A DNA stretch of 64,000 nt from Streptomyces mirabilis (GTDB taxonomy: Bacteria > Actinomycetota > Actinomycetes > Streptomycetales > Streptomycetaceae): NCBI RefSeq assembly GCF_039503195.1, contig NZ_JBCJKP010000001.1:1054001-1118000 (forward strand), given 5' to 3'. Below, piece after piece: positions 29,401-35,839 of the stretch. The notes beneath the pieces are model-generated. The model worked only from the letters and a program-made list of their open reading frames with translations. It made no database searches and was not told where the DNA came from. The position numbers and the translations under genes were made by a program. Numbering within the stretch: position 1 is the first letter of the stretch; the number at the start of each line of letters is the position of its first letter.

Positions 29401-29696
29401 CGGCGAACGACCCGGTCGAGCAGGAGAAGGACGTGAAGTTCACGTCCCTGCTGGCCAACCTGGTGATCTTCCACAACACCCTGGACATCGCCGACGTGGT
29501 CCGCGAGCTGCAGGCCGAGGGGCGCCCGGTCGACCCGCTCGACCTCGCCCAGGTCTCCCCATACCTGACCGAGCACATCAAGCGGTTCGGCGAGTACTCC
29601 ACCCACGAACTCGGCATCACCCCCGACGCCTACGACGCCCGCCTGGACGTCGACTTCAGCGTGCTCGGCGGCGACGACAAGGCAGCAGCGGCATGA
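26496..29696 (+). CDS. tnpA: Tn3-family transposase
   Basis: 1066 aa, within the long range of Tn3 TnpA. It starts MTSIERTAYPRFKRLITARE, the standard N-terminus, with DUF4158 first and the DDE catalytic domain last: D746 (AAADGTHMD), D817 (TIHADTQGQSYPVFAIAHLL, key D in HADTQG) and E878 (RLIENHFRDLMRV). All three acids are intact, so the protein looks functional. The ATG at 26496 follows GGTGGGG. It acts on the 45-bp terminal repeats. A long coiled segment (about residues 290-330) lies in the middle. Confidence 0.96.
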   Translation: MTSIERTAYPRFKRLITARELHVFFTPSEEERAWAEEAADSDEHQLALLLALKSYQRMGCFPKAHDVPEQVMEFVRRAAELPEDTLPVYASGRTAERHRSWVRERCGMRYNGQAARALAEETMRIEAASKNNPADLINIALEKLVEAGLEIPRYSTLDTMASTVRARVNEEILAGIRERMTEDERVRLLGLVDVVGLDGKTLFNALKHNPGRATWSNFKRLKGHLTWVDGLGESAKWLEGVASGKVADFAGEAQAQDAATLKDYTARRRVALIACLAAKARMRARDDLTTMFCKRMAGKAKKAREELEEIRRRQQEIVETLVANYRTLLQQVDAGGPAQTARAKAAALTKQALDALEGLDEESSAAEAVRKLEGRVSPALLVLAEGLMVQANGLASLVASVERLGGFDAQYAQIEQVSAHHGDNWEVLLHGHLKADRPVMFDLTDVIELKATSEDSSVLDALAHAKAHRAMVRDFIPDRDADGRKVDVSFATQNWQKAIRDRRRPGHFVRRHFEAMVFCYLADELRTGDVAVIGSEEYADWSERLLPWEQVEAKLPDYLVEVGLSTPGEAAPFDGRALVAQLRGRLSAAAAAADGEYPDNDELFIDPDTGAPKLKARRASMPRKSTQVLEQAVKERMPERTLLGIVARTAYWIAWWHRFGPASGNDPKLRDPFGRYVITTFVKGTNMTFAEAARHIAGVSSHELSVAARRHVTTAKLNEAIGDVVDRHAQLDLSRAWGNGTTAAADGTHMDTYLDNLLAETSVRYGAVGGIAYHHVSDLYIALFTHFVPCGVWEAVYIIEGLLKNTSEVGPTTIHADTQGQSYPVFAIAHLLGIDLMPRIRNWKDLLFFRPSRTAQYEHIDALFGEPGRNVIDWRLIENHFRDLMRVIVSIREGAISSVLLLRRLRSGSRRNATYTAFREVGKVIRTVQLLRYLSDSPLRARVTAATNKVEAFNGFSDWVRFGQNGTVAANDPVEQEKDVKFTSLLANLVIFHNTLDIADVVRELQAEGRPVDPLDLAQVSPYLTEHIKRFGEYSTHELGITPDAYDARLDVDFSVLGGDDKAAAA

Positions 29697-29835
29697 CGGA
29701 CAAGCCGACACGGTCCGAAAACCGTTAGCGTTCCCAGGGGCATTGAGCCGAGACTGATCGGTCGATCACATCGGACAGGAAGAGTGGCCAGCCCTGACGT
29801 ACAACCGTGACACCCTGCCCTTCCCCGACAACCGC

Positions 29836-30558
29836 GTGCCCCGCGTCACCTACGAGGGCATTCGGGACTGGGAAGAGTTCGACCCTGCCCGCCAATCGTT
29901 CGCCTGGGACGAGGACGAGGAGGAACGCCTCCGCTCGCTGGTCCGCGAGTGGGTGCCGCCCGTGCTCTCCGGTACGGCTGGTTGGTGGCAGGGAGAACGT
30001 TGGTGCGAGAGCCAGGTGGACGCGATCATCCGGGAGCGATACGGCACCTGGGCCTGGGGATGGAGCTGGTGCTATCGCTACGGCGGGCCCATCGGTAACT
30101 GGGTCAGCGGGCCGAGCTCGGTGACGACCCCCGACGAGACCGCAGAACGAGTCGTGGCCGCGCTGCTGGAGTGGCGGGAGTGGTTGGAGCGAACGGCCCA
30201 GCGCTTCGCCGAACTGGCGCCGTCGCCGGACGCCTCGCCCGAGGATCGCAGTTGGCACCTGGAGCGGGCCTGCGTCCGGCTCGTGACCTACACCCTGGAC
30301 TCGGGCGCGGAGGGCGGCTGGTACGGGCAAGCATCGATCGTCTTGGGCTGGTTCCTCACCAGTACCGGCATGGATAGGGCCGAAGCCGCGCGAGCGGTGG
30401 AGCGTGCGATCGGTGGCCGGTTCAAGAGCTGGGTCTATCCGGAGCGGACGCTGATCGAATCGGTCGGCGAGGATCTCGCCGTCGGCCTCACCTGCCGCGC
30501 CCCGTACCGGGACCACCGCGAGTGGGAAGCGCTGGAGAAGCTCCATGACCGCTACTGA
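29836..30558 (+). CDS. Unknown protein, partner of the Fic gene
   Basis: 240 aa beginning VPRVTYEGIRDWEEFDPARQ; coding similarity continues in frame upstream (LTYNRDTLPFPDNR from about 29794), so a CTG or TTG start there is possible. The protein is acidic, soluble, all-helical by composition and rich in tryptophan (GTWAWGWSWCYRYG, GWYGQASIVLGWF). It has no recognised domain. Its last 14 nt overlap the fic start, which implies co-translation and suggests that the two products act together, perhaps as an inhibitor or activator of Fic. No clear Fic-inhibitory helix motif is visible. Confidence 0.75.
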   Translation: MPRVTYEGIRDWEEFDPARQSFAWDEDEEERLRSLVREWVPPVLSGTAGWWQGERWCESQVDAIIRERYGTWAWGWSWCYRYGGPIGNWVSGPSSVTTPDETAERVVAALLEWREWLERTAQRFAELAPSPDASPEDRSWHLERACVRLVTYTLDSGAEGGWYGQASIVLGWFLTSTGMDRAEAARAVERAIGGRFKSWVYPERTLIESVGEDLAVGLTCRAPYRDHREWEALEKLHDRY

Positions 30559-31153
30559 CAGCCCCTCGGTCTGGCTGCGCGTGCGCCGCGAGGTCGACTG
30601 GCGGCATTCACCGGCTCTGCAACGGGTCCCGGCCGGCCGCGACGGGTTCCGGTCCTGGTGCGAGGGACCGGTGCGTCGGCGCGACCCGATTCGCGCTGAG
30701 CGTCTGCTCGCCGCGCACACCCTGGCCCGGGAGGATGCCGCACGCCAGACCCCGCTGAACTTCGCTCTGCTGGCCCGTTGGCAACGCGAAGTCCTCGCTG
30801 CAACAGGGGCACCGTTCCGCGTGAGCGACGCCTATGCGAAGGCCGGCCGCGAGCGCTACGGTCTGACCCCTCACACGCAGGCCGACTTCGATTCCTGCCT
30901 GAACGAGACGACCGCCCCGGACATCCCGCTGGCGGCCCGCGCGGCCCGCGCCTACCTCGACGTGGCGTTCTTCCACCCCTTCACCGATGGCAATGCCCGC
31001 GCCGCACTGTTGACCTTGGTCTATGTCCTGGCGCGGGAGGACATCGTCCTTCCTGAGGTCGGCCCCCTCCAGACCACCCGCTACGCGGATGACCCGGCCG
31101 GTGCCGCCGACCTTGCCACTCTCATCGGGGTGCTCAACCGCCGCCGACGCTGA
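30545..31153 (+). CDS. Fic/Doc-family protein
   Basis: 202 aa. The Fic motif reads FFHPFTDGNARAALL: H, P, F, D, N and R of HPFxxGNxR are in place, with A at the position that is often G. Fic enzymes transfer AMP or phosphate from nucleotides to proteins and several are toxins. The upstream helix YLDVAFFHPF and the preceding flap region (TTAPDIPLAARAARA) fit the fold. It overlaps the upstream unknown gene by 14 bp. As cargo of a transposon it may serve as a maintenance module. Confidence 0.88.
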   Translation: MTATDSPSVWLRVRREVDWRHSPALQRVPAGRDGFRSWCEGPVRRRDPIRAERLLAAHTLAREDAARQTPLNFALLARWQREVLAATGAPFRVSDAYAKAGRERYGLTPHTQADFDSCLNETTAPDIPLAARAARAYLDVAFFHPFTDGNARAALLTLVYVLAREDIVLPEVGPLQTTRYADDPAGAADLATLIGVLNRRRR

Positions 31154-31187
31154 AGCGTTCGGGCGAGGGCACCGACCTTCCGCCAGA

Positions 31188-31286
31188 CTTCAACAAACCA
31201 ACGTTTTTTGAAGATCGCCGGGCGGGCCCAAGGAAGGACCCCAGCGCCTTCAAAAACTCCTTCAAAAACCTAGGTGGTTCAACAAC
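31188..31286. other. Candidate res site of the Tn3 resolvase
   Basis: The 166-bp gap before tnpR copy A contains a cluster of related AT-rich motifs in both orientations: TTCAACAAACC, TTTTTTGAAG, CTTCAAAAACTCC, CTTCAAAAACC and GGTTCAACAACC. Serine resolvases bind three such paired subsites upstream of tnpR. No equivalent cluster precedes copy B. Confidence 0.55.
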
Positions 31287-31319
31287 CCTCGGGCACCGTT
31301 TTCTGACAGGATTCCGGGC

Positions 31320-31988
31320 GTGAGCACGCCACTTGAAGACGCCCAGTTCGAACTCCTGGGCGACGAGCCCGCCGTCCGGACCGAGATCCGCATCGGATAC
31401 GCACGGGTGTCCACCGGCGGACAGAAGCTCGACCGCCAGCTCGACGTCCTCACCGCGGTCGGCTGCCGCCGGATCTTCGCCGACAGGAAGTCAGGGAAGA
31501 ACGACCTACGGCCCGAGCTGAAGGCGTGCCACGCTTTCCTCGCCGCCGGCGACACCTTGGTGGTGCCCGCCCTCGACCGCTACGGCCGTTCCTTGCAGGA
31601 CCTGATCACGATGGTCGGCGAGCTGCGCGAGCGGGAGATCGGCTTCACCTCGCTGCACGAGCGGCTCGACACCACCACCCCCGGCGGCCGGCTGGTGTTC
31701 CACGTCTTCGCCGCGCTAGCGGAGTTCATCCGCGAGCTGATCGTCTCCGGCACCCGCGAGGGCCTGGCCGCCGCCCGTGCCCGGGGGAAGGTCGGCGGCC
31801 GGCCCAGCGTCGTCAATGCGGACATCATCCGGGCCGCCCGCGACATGCTGCCCAACCCCGACCACTCGATCACCTCGATCGCCAAGCTCCTCGGGGTGAG
31901 CCCCGGCACGCTCTACAACCACATCCCGGACCTGCAGGAGCTGAGGGCCAGCCGTATTCCGGCCCAGCTCGAAGCGGGCAGCCGGTGA
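31320..31988 (+). CDS. tnpR: Serine resolvase, copy A
   Basis: 222 aa. The catalytic serine is S31 in IGYARVSTGGQ, with the conserved QLDVL, RKSGKNDLRPEL, VPALDRYGRSLQDL and the E helix EFIRELIVSGTREGL; the C-terminal Hin-type HTH is ITSIAKLLGVSPGTLYNHI. It would resolve cointegrates at the upstream res-like region. GTG start at 31320. A diverged second copy lies at 34963. The stop overlaps the GTG of a small conserved gene (GTGA). Confidence 0.95.
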   Translation: MSTPLEDAQFELLGDEPAVRTEIRIGYARVSTGGQKLDRQLDVLTAVGCRRIFADRKSGKNDLRPELKACHAFLAAGDTLVVPALDRYGRSLQDLITMVGELREREIGFTSLHERLDTTTPGGRLVFHVFAALAEFIRELIVSGTREGLAAARARGKVGGRPSVVNADIIRAARDMLPNPDHSITSIAKLLGVSPGTLYNHIPDLQELRASRIPAQLEAGSR

Positions 31989-32140
31989 TCCCCGGCGAGC
32001 ACCGGCTCAAGGGCGGGGCCCTCCTGCTCGGCGCCGACGAGCCCGGCCTGCCTGGGCCCTTCGGAGCCTGGACCGATCAGGACGGCCAGGAAGACGGGCA
32101 CGACCCGGCCGAAGACGCTTTCGTCGAACCGCACTGCTGA
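31985..32140 (+). CDS. Small conserved protein overlapping tnpR (copy A)
   Basis: 51 aa, starting at a GTG that overlaps the tnpR stop (GTGA). Sequence features: VIPGEHRLKGGALLLGADEP, then GLPGPFGAWTDQD, an acidic stretch, and a C-terminal FVEPHC. The second tnpR copy is followed by a homologue at 35631-35783. Between the two, most base differences are at third codon positions and silent, and the one length change is a 3-nt in-frame indel, the pattern of a real protein. Function unknown; the acidic His/Cys tail is notable. Confidence 0.6.
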   Translation: MIPGEHRLKGGALLLGADEPGLPGPFGAWTDQDGQEDGHDPAEDAFVEPHC

Positions 32141-32146
32141 TTCGCC

Positions 32147-32191
32147 AAGATCATCCCACTGCCCCTTTTGGGCTCCCCTTGGCTGGACCCC
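32147..32191 (-). repeat. Internal, decayed Tn3 terminal repeat (R1)
   Basis: AAGATCATCCC ... TTTTGGGCT ... CTTGGCTGGACCCC. It aligns end to end with the outer right repeat at 35790-35834 but differs at about eight positions, and it is not followed by ATCAG. It marks the former right end of the tnpA-tnpR element. Confidence 0.85.
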
Positions 32192-32241
32192 GACAAGGCC
32201 CGCGATGACCTCACACACCCCGGGCGGCAATGGTTCCTCGG

Positions 32242-32598
32242 TCACGGCCTGGCGGCCGCCTCCGGCTCGGCGCCTGCACTGTCCGGGGTGTCCTCGCGGT
32301 GGAGGAAGGCGCCCAGGAGGTCGCCGACGGGGTGGTCGGCCTCGGACGGGTGGCGAAGGGCCACCGTGGGGTCGATGGTGTAGCGGTTGCGGCGGCCCAC
32401 CCGGGTCCGGGTCAGGTACCCGGCCGCTTCCAGGTCCGCGACGATGATCTGCACCGCCCGCTCGGTGATACCGATCCCGGCGGCGACGTCCCGCAGCCGC
32501 ACCTCCGGGTCGCGGGCGATCCACAGCAGCACCCGTGCGTGGTTGGTCAGGAACGTCCACTGGTCGCCGCGTGCCGATGAGCTACTCATGACCTCCAT
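32242..32598 (-). CDS. Winged-helix transcriptional regulator
   Basis: 118 aa (109 if the ATG at 32571-like downstream methionine, position 32589, is used). Segments: QWTFLTNHARVLLWIARDPE, VRLRDVAAGIGITERAVQII (HTH), VADLEAAGYLTRTRVGRRNR (wing) and a C-terminal tail rich in A and E. The pattern is that of ArsR/MarR-like one-domain regulators. It is divergent from the Usp-terC cargo operon and two palindromes lie between, so it probably controls that operon and itself. No metal-binding cysteines are present. GGAGG is only 2 nt from the second ATG, so the start is uncertain. Confidence 0.78.
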   Translation of the reverse strand: MEVMSSSSARGDQWTFLTNHARVLLWIARDPEVRLRDVAAGIGITERAVQIIVADLEAAGYLTRTRVGRRNRYTIDPTVALRHPSEADHPVGDLLGAFLHREDTPDSAGAEPEAAARP

Positions 32599-32610
32599 CA
32601 TACGAAGTCC

Positions 32611-32663
32611 GGTTCGCATATTCATCCCCTCGTGCGAACCTTTATTAGCGAAAAGGTTTTCGC
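32611..32663. promoter_or_regulatory. Two palindromic operators in the cargo promoter
   Basis: GGTTCGCA (32611-32618) and TGCGAACC (32633-32640) form perfect 8-bp arms 14 nt apart. Next to them GCGAAAA GG TTTTCGC (32648-32663) is a perfect palindrome. Both share the core TTCGC/GCGAA. They lie between the HTH gene and the Usp-like gene and are likely binding sites for that HTH protein. Confidence 0.6.
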
Positions 32664-32739
32664 GTAACTGTTGACGTATGTCGGGTGGGCGGGTGACGCT
32701 GGAGGGGATTCCTCCTGTTATGGAAGGCGGGTAAGTGCC

Positions 32740-33249
32740 ATGACCCGACTGCTCTCCCACCCCCACCGAGACCGTGCTCCCCGCGTCGCGCGGGCGGGTC
32801 TGGTCCAGCCGGTGGCGGCGGTGCTGACCGACCGCATTGACGATGTCGCGGTGGCCGAGGCGGCCGCCCGCATCGCGCTGGCCCGCAGGGTGCCGCTGCT
32901 GCTGATCGCTGTGATGACCCCGCATGTGCGCCGTTCCTCCCTCGGTCCGGCCTCCGCGTCGGTGCGGGCGGTGCTGGCCCGGGTGATGCCGAAGGTCGGC
33001 CCGCACGCCACGGGCTACATCCCCGAGGTGTTCCACCTGCCCGTCGGCAGGGGTTCGCGGCTGGCGGCGGCAAAGGAGCTGCTGGCGCTGGCCTCCCGCC
33101 ACCGGGCCCCGGACGTGGTGGCCGCTCGCCGCGGCCCGCACGGGCTCGACGCACACGCCCTGATCGAGGCCGCGGCCCTGCGTGGCGGCCCATTCGTCCA
33201 CGCCGTCGCCCCCGCCGCCTGGGTGCCCCTGCAATCGCCGGCGCCGTGA
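32740..33249 (+). CDS. Universal-stress-like protein (cargo gene 1)
   Basis: 169 aa starting MTRLLSHPHRDRAPR. The alternating strands and helices (VAAVLTDRIDDVAVAEAAAR, PLLLIAVMTP, SRLAAAKELLALASRHRAPD, VVAARRGPHG) fit a Rossmann-like Usp fold, but the ATP-binding GxxGxxxGS loop is not evident. The ATG follows GGAAGGCGGG. It precedes the TerC gene by 55 bp on the same strand and is probably the first gene of that operon. Confidence 0.65.
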   Translation: MTRLLSHPHRDRAPRVARAGLVQPVAAVLTDRIDDVAVAEAAARIALARRVPLLLIAVMTPHVRRSSLGPASASVRAVLARVMPKVGPHATGYIPEVFHLPVGRGSRLAAAKELLALASRHRAPDVVAARRGPHGLDAHALIEAAALRGGPFVHAVAPAAWVPLQSPAP

Positions 33250-33304
33250 CCGCGCCGCCCGCTGGTGACGTGCCGTCCGGCTCTTGGAGAGGAAACGTTT
33301 CGCG

Positions 33305-34357
33305 ATGAATGACCTGTCGTTCGCCGTCCCGCTGTGGGTGTGGGCCGCGGTCACCCTCGGCATCTGCGTGATGCTCGCCGTCGACCTGATCGCCCACCGC
33401 GACAACCACGTCATCGGCTTCAAGGAGGCCGCGATCTGGAGCAGCATCTGGATCGCCATCGGTCTCGGCTTCGGCCTGATCCTGCTGGCGTGGCAGGGCG
33501 GGGAGGTGTCCTCCACCTACTACGCCGGCTACCTGATCGAAAAGGCCCTGTCGATCGACAACGTCTTCGTCTTCGCGCTGGTCTTCTCCTTCTTCGCCGT
33601 CCCCGACGCCTACCAGCACAAGGTCCTCTTCTGGGGCGTCCTCGGCGCCCTGGCCGCGCGGCTGGTGTTCATCTTCGTCGGCGCCGAACTGCTCCAGGTG
33701 TTCTTCTGGACCGCCTACGTCTTCGGTGCGTTCCTCATCTGGACCGGCTGGAAGATGGCCGTCTCCAAGGACGAAGAGGTCCACCCCGACCGCAACCCGG
33801 TCGTACGCCTGGTCAAGAAGCTCATCCCCACTGACCCGAAGTTCCATGGCGACAAGTTCTTCATCCGTCGCAATGGCAAGCGCGTGGCGACGCTGCTGTT
33901 CGTGGTCCTGGTCGCGGTGGAGGCAACCGACCTGATCTTCGCCGTCGACTCCGTCGCCGCCGTCCTGGCGATCACCACCAACACCTTCCTGGTGTGGACC
34001 GCCAACGCCTTCGCCGTCCTCGGGCTCCGAAGCCTGTACTTCTGCCTCGCCGGACTCCTGCGCCGCTTCGCCTACCTCCACTACGGCCTCGCGGTCCTCC
34101 TCGCCTTCGCCGGCGTCAAGCTCATCCTGTCCGAGACCCCCGTCGGCAAGCTCCCCATCCCCCTCACCCTCAGCGTCATCGCGGTGACCATCACCGTCTC
34201 CATCGCCTGGTCCCTGATCGCCACCCGCAACCAGGACGGGGCCCCCGACGGCATCCCGGCCATGACCGGGACCCCTCCCGCCGACCGCGGCGACGAGACG
34301 GCTCCCGCACCCGATCGGCCCGCAGTCCGCGGCACGCACGGAAAGGAATCGCCATGA
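33305..34357 (+). CDS. TerC-family integral membrane protein
   Basis: About 350 aa with eight or nine hydrophobic segments. TerC hallmarks are the acidic intramembrane motifs: YLIEKALSIDNVFVFALVFS and VAVEATDLIFAVDSVAAVLA, plus FLVWTANAFAVLGLRSLYFC. TerC proteins were named for tellurite resistance and several export manganese or load metal into secreted enzymes. A hydrophilic loop lies between (KDEEVHPDRNP). The C-terminal tail is disordered (P/D/A). Its stop overlaps the ATG of the next gene (ATGA). An upstream TTG at 33284 with GAGAGG is an alternative start. Confidence 0.93.
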   Translation: MNDLSFAVPLWVWAAVTLGICVMLAVDLIAHRDNHVIGFKEAAIWSSIWIAIGLGFGLILLAWQGGEVSSTYYAGYLIEKALSIDNVFVFALVFSFFAVPDAYQHKVLFWGVLGALAARLVFIFVGAELLQVFFWTAYVFGAFLIWTGWKMAVSKDEEVHPDRNPVVRLVKKLIPTDPKFHGDKFFIRRNGKRVATLLFVVLVAVEATDLIFAVDSVAAVLAITTNTFLVWTANAFAVLGLRSLYFCLAGLLRRFAYLHYGLAVLLAFAGVKLILSETPVGKLPIPLTLSVIAVTITVSIAWSLIATRNQDGAPDGIPAMTGTPPADRGDETAPAPDRPAVRGTHGKESP

Positions 34358-34875
34358 CCACGACCCGCACCCCCCGGCCCGCTGCTACGTCCCCGGCACG
34401 CGAGGTACACGACTACCCGTTCACGCTCCGCAGCGACGGCTCCGTCCTGGCCCTGTTCACCGGCTCCCGCGCCGATGCCGCCGTGGCCACCCGGGCCGCC
34501 GACCACGCCGCCCGCACCGGGCACCAGGTCACCGCCGCGGCCGTCGTCCGCAGCACCGGCTTCAGCATCAACGCCCTGCTCCACCTGGCCCGAGGACGCC
34601 GCATCCGAGCCGAAGCCGACGCGATCCTGGCCGCCGTACTGCCCGTCATCGCCCGCGCCGGACCCGCCCGCACCACCACCATGGTCGTGCCCGCACGCAC
34701 CAACCCCTACCAGGCACTGCCCGCCGACCGGGTAGAACGGCTCGTCGGCCATACCGGCGCCGATGTCGTCCTCAGCCCGGTGCCCCTGACCGGATACGCC
34801 TCACCCATCACCCGGGAGCTGAACCGCATCACAGACCCGCACTCCAGAAGCCACGCCATGGCAGCCGACCCCTGA
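34354..34875 (+). CDS. Universal-stress-like protein (cargo gene 2)
   Basis: 173 aa, translationally coupled to the TerC gene by ATGA. It shows an alpha/beta pattern (SVLALFTGSRADAAVATRAA, VTAAAVVRSTGFSINALLHL, TMVVPARTNPYQALPADRVE, ADVVLSPVPLTG) like Usp or cation-antiporter C-terminal domains, without a clear nucleotide loop. With cargo gene 1 it brackets TerC, suggesting soluble partners for the transporter. Function inferred only from fold-like pattern and context. Confidence 0.6.
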   Translation: MTTTRTPRPAATSPAREVHDYPFTLRSDGSVLALFTGSRADAAVATRAADHAARTGHQVTAAAVVRSTGFSINALLHLARGRRIRAEADAILAAVLPVIARAGPARTTTMVVPARTNPYQALPADRVERLVGHTGADVVLSPVPLTGYASPITRELNRITDPHSRSHAMAADP

Positions 34876-34894
34876 CACCAGCACACTCACGGCG

Positions 34895-34922
34895 CAGGCC
34901 CCGGCCAACCGGCCGGGGCCTG
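34895..34922 (+). terminator. Strong hairpin ending the TerC cargo operon
   Basis: CAGGCCCCGGCC (34895-34906), loop AACC, GGCCGGGGCCTG (34911-34922): a perfect 12-bp stem 20 bp after the last stop codon, followed by TCCCTGTTC. It should stop transcription into tnpR copy B. Confidence 0.85.
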
Positions 34923-34962
34923 TCCCTGTTCAAGATCAATCTCACCGATAACCACGGTTCGA

Positions 34963-35634
34963 TTGATCCCCGACGCCGTTGAAGACGCCCAGTTCGAACT
35001 CCTGGTCGCCGAGCCCGCCGTCCGCACCGAGATCCGCATCGGATACGCACGGGTGTCCACCGGCGGACAGAAGCTCGACCGCCAGCTCGACGCCCTGGGC
35101 GCGGTCGGCTGCCGCCGGATCTTCGCCGACAAGAAGTCGGGGAAGAACGACGCCCGGCCCGAGCGGAAGGCGTGCCACGCCTTCCTCGCCCCGGGCGACA
35201 CCTTGGTGGTGCCCGCCCTCGACCGCTACGGCCGCTCCCTCCAGGACTTGATCCCCATGGTCGGCGAACTGCGCAAGCGCGAGATCGGCTTCACCTCGCT
35301 GCACGAACGGCTCGACACCACCACCCCCGGCGGTCGGCTCGTCTTCCACGTCTTCGCCGCCCTCGCCGAGTTCATCCGCGAGCTGATCATCTCCAGCACC
35401 CGCGAGGGACTGGCCGCCGCCCGGGCCCGCGGCAAGGTCGGCGGCCGGCCCACCGTCATCAACCCGGACATCATCCGAGCCGCCCGCGACATGCTCCCCA
35501 ACCCCGAGCACTCGATCACCTCGATCGCCAAGCTCCTCGGCGTCAGCCCCGGCACCCTCTACAACCACATCCCCGACCTGCAAGAACTACGCGCCAGCCG
35601 CATCCCCGCCCAGCTCGAAGCAGGCAACCGGTGA
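34963..35634 (+). CDS. tnpR: Serine resolvase, copy B
   Basis: 223 aa from a TTG, with catalytic S32 in IGYARVSTGGQ and the same domain order as copy A. Homology to copy A begins exactly at TTGAAGACGCC (34977/31331): the native start region and the res-like cluster are absent, and the first six codons come from foreign sequence without a good ribosome site. The catalytic and HTH regions are intact (LAEFIRELIISSTREGL, ITSIAKLLGVSPGTLYNHI). Expression is doubtful because a strong hairpin precedes it. The two genes differ at many silent sites, so they are relatives and not a fresh duplication. Confidence 0.88.
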   Translation: MIPDAVEDAQFELLVAEPAVRTEIRIGYARVSTGGQKLDRQLDALGAVGCRRIFADKKSGKNDARPERKACHAFLAPGDTLVVPALDRYGRSLQDLIPMVGELRKREIGFTSLHERLDTTTPGGRLVFHVFAALAEFIRELIISSTREGLAAARARGKVGGRPTVINPDIIRAARDMLPNPEHSITSIAKLLGVSPGTLYNHIPDLQELRASRIPAQLEAGNR

Positions 35635-35783
35635 TCCCCGGCCTGCACCGGCTCAAGGGCGGCGCCCTCCAGCTCGGCGCCGACGAACCTGGCCTGCCCG
35701 GCCCCTTCGGTGCCTGGACCGATCAGGATGACCCGGAAGACGAGCACGACCCGGCCGAGGCTCTCGTCGAGCCGCACTGCTGA
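35631..35783 (+). CDS. Small conserved protein overlapping tnpR (copy B)
   Basis: 50 aa homologue of the 31985 gene (VIPGLHRLKGGALQLGADEP, PGPFGAWTDQD, VEPHC), again starting at the GTG in the GTGA overlap with tnpR. It lacks one acidic codon relative to copy A. Confidence 0.58.
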   Translation: MIPGLHRLKGGALQLGADEPGLPGPFGAWTDQDDPEDEHDPAEALVEPHC

Positions 35784-35789
35784 TTCACC

Positions 35790-35834
35790 AAGATCATCCC
35801 GTGGCGGCTTTTGGGCTCACCTTGGCTGGACCCC
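35790..35834 (-). repeat. Right terminal inverted repeat of the Tn3 element
   Basis: Inverse of the left repeat: AAGATCATCCC, then GTGGCGGCTTTTGGGCTCAC and CTTGGCTGGACCCC. It is followed directly by the ATCAG duplication. Confidence 0.92.
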
Positions 35835-35839
35835 ATCAG

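Larger units (their letters stand above)
26291..35839 (+). mobile_element. Tn3-family composite transposon (26296-35834) with ATCAG target duplication
   Basis: 9539 bp bounded by 45-bp inverted repeats that start GGGGTCCAGCC (26296-26340 and 35790-35834, one mismatch in the innermost part) and by a perfect 5-bp duplication ATCAG at 26291-26295 and 35835-35839. The length of the duplication and the GGGG ends are those of the Tn3 family. Contents in order: tnpA, unknown gene, fic, res-like region, tnpR copy A, microprotein A, an internal right-end repeat, HTH regulator, Usp-like gene, terC-type gene, second Usp-like gene, tnpR copy B, microprotein B. The outer repeats and duplication show that all of it moved as one unit. 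Confidence 0.92.

Noticed and set aside
26496..31988. A defence island reading of the Tn3 left half (TnpA, Fic, partner)
   Set aside because: Fic plus partner could be defence-like, but no nuclease, helicase or sensor gene accompanies it; transposon cargo is the simpler reading.
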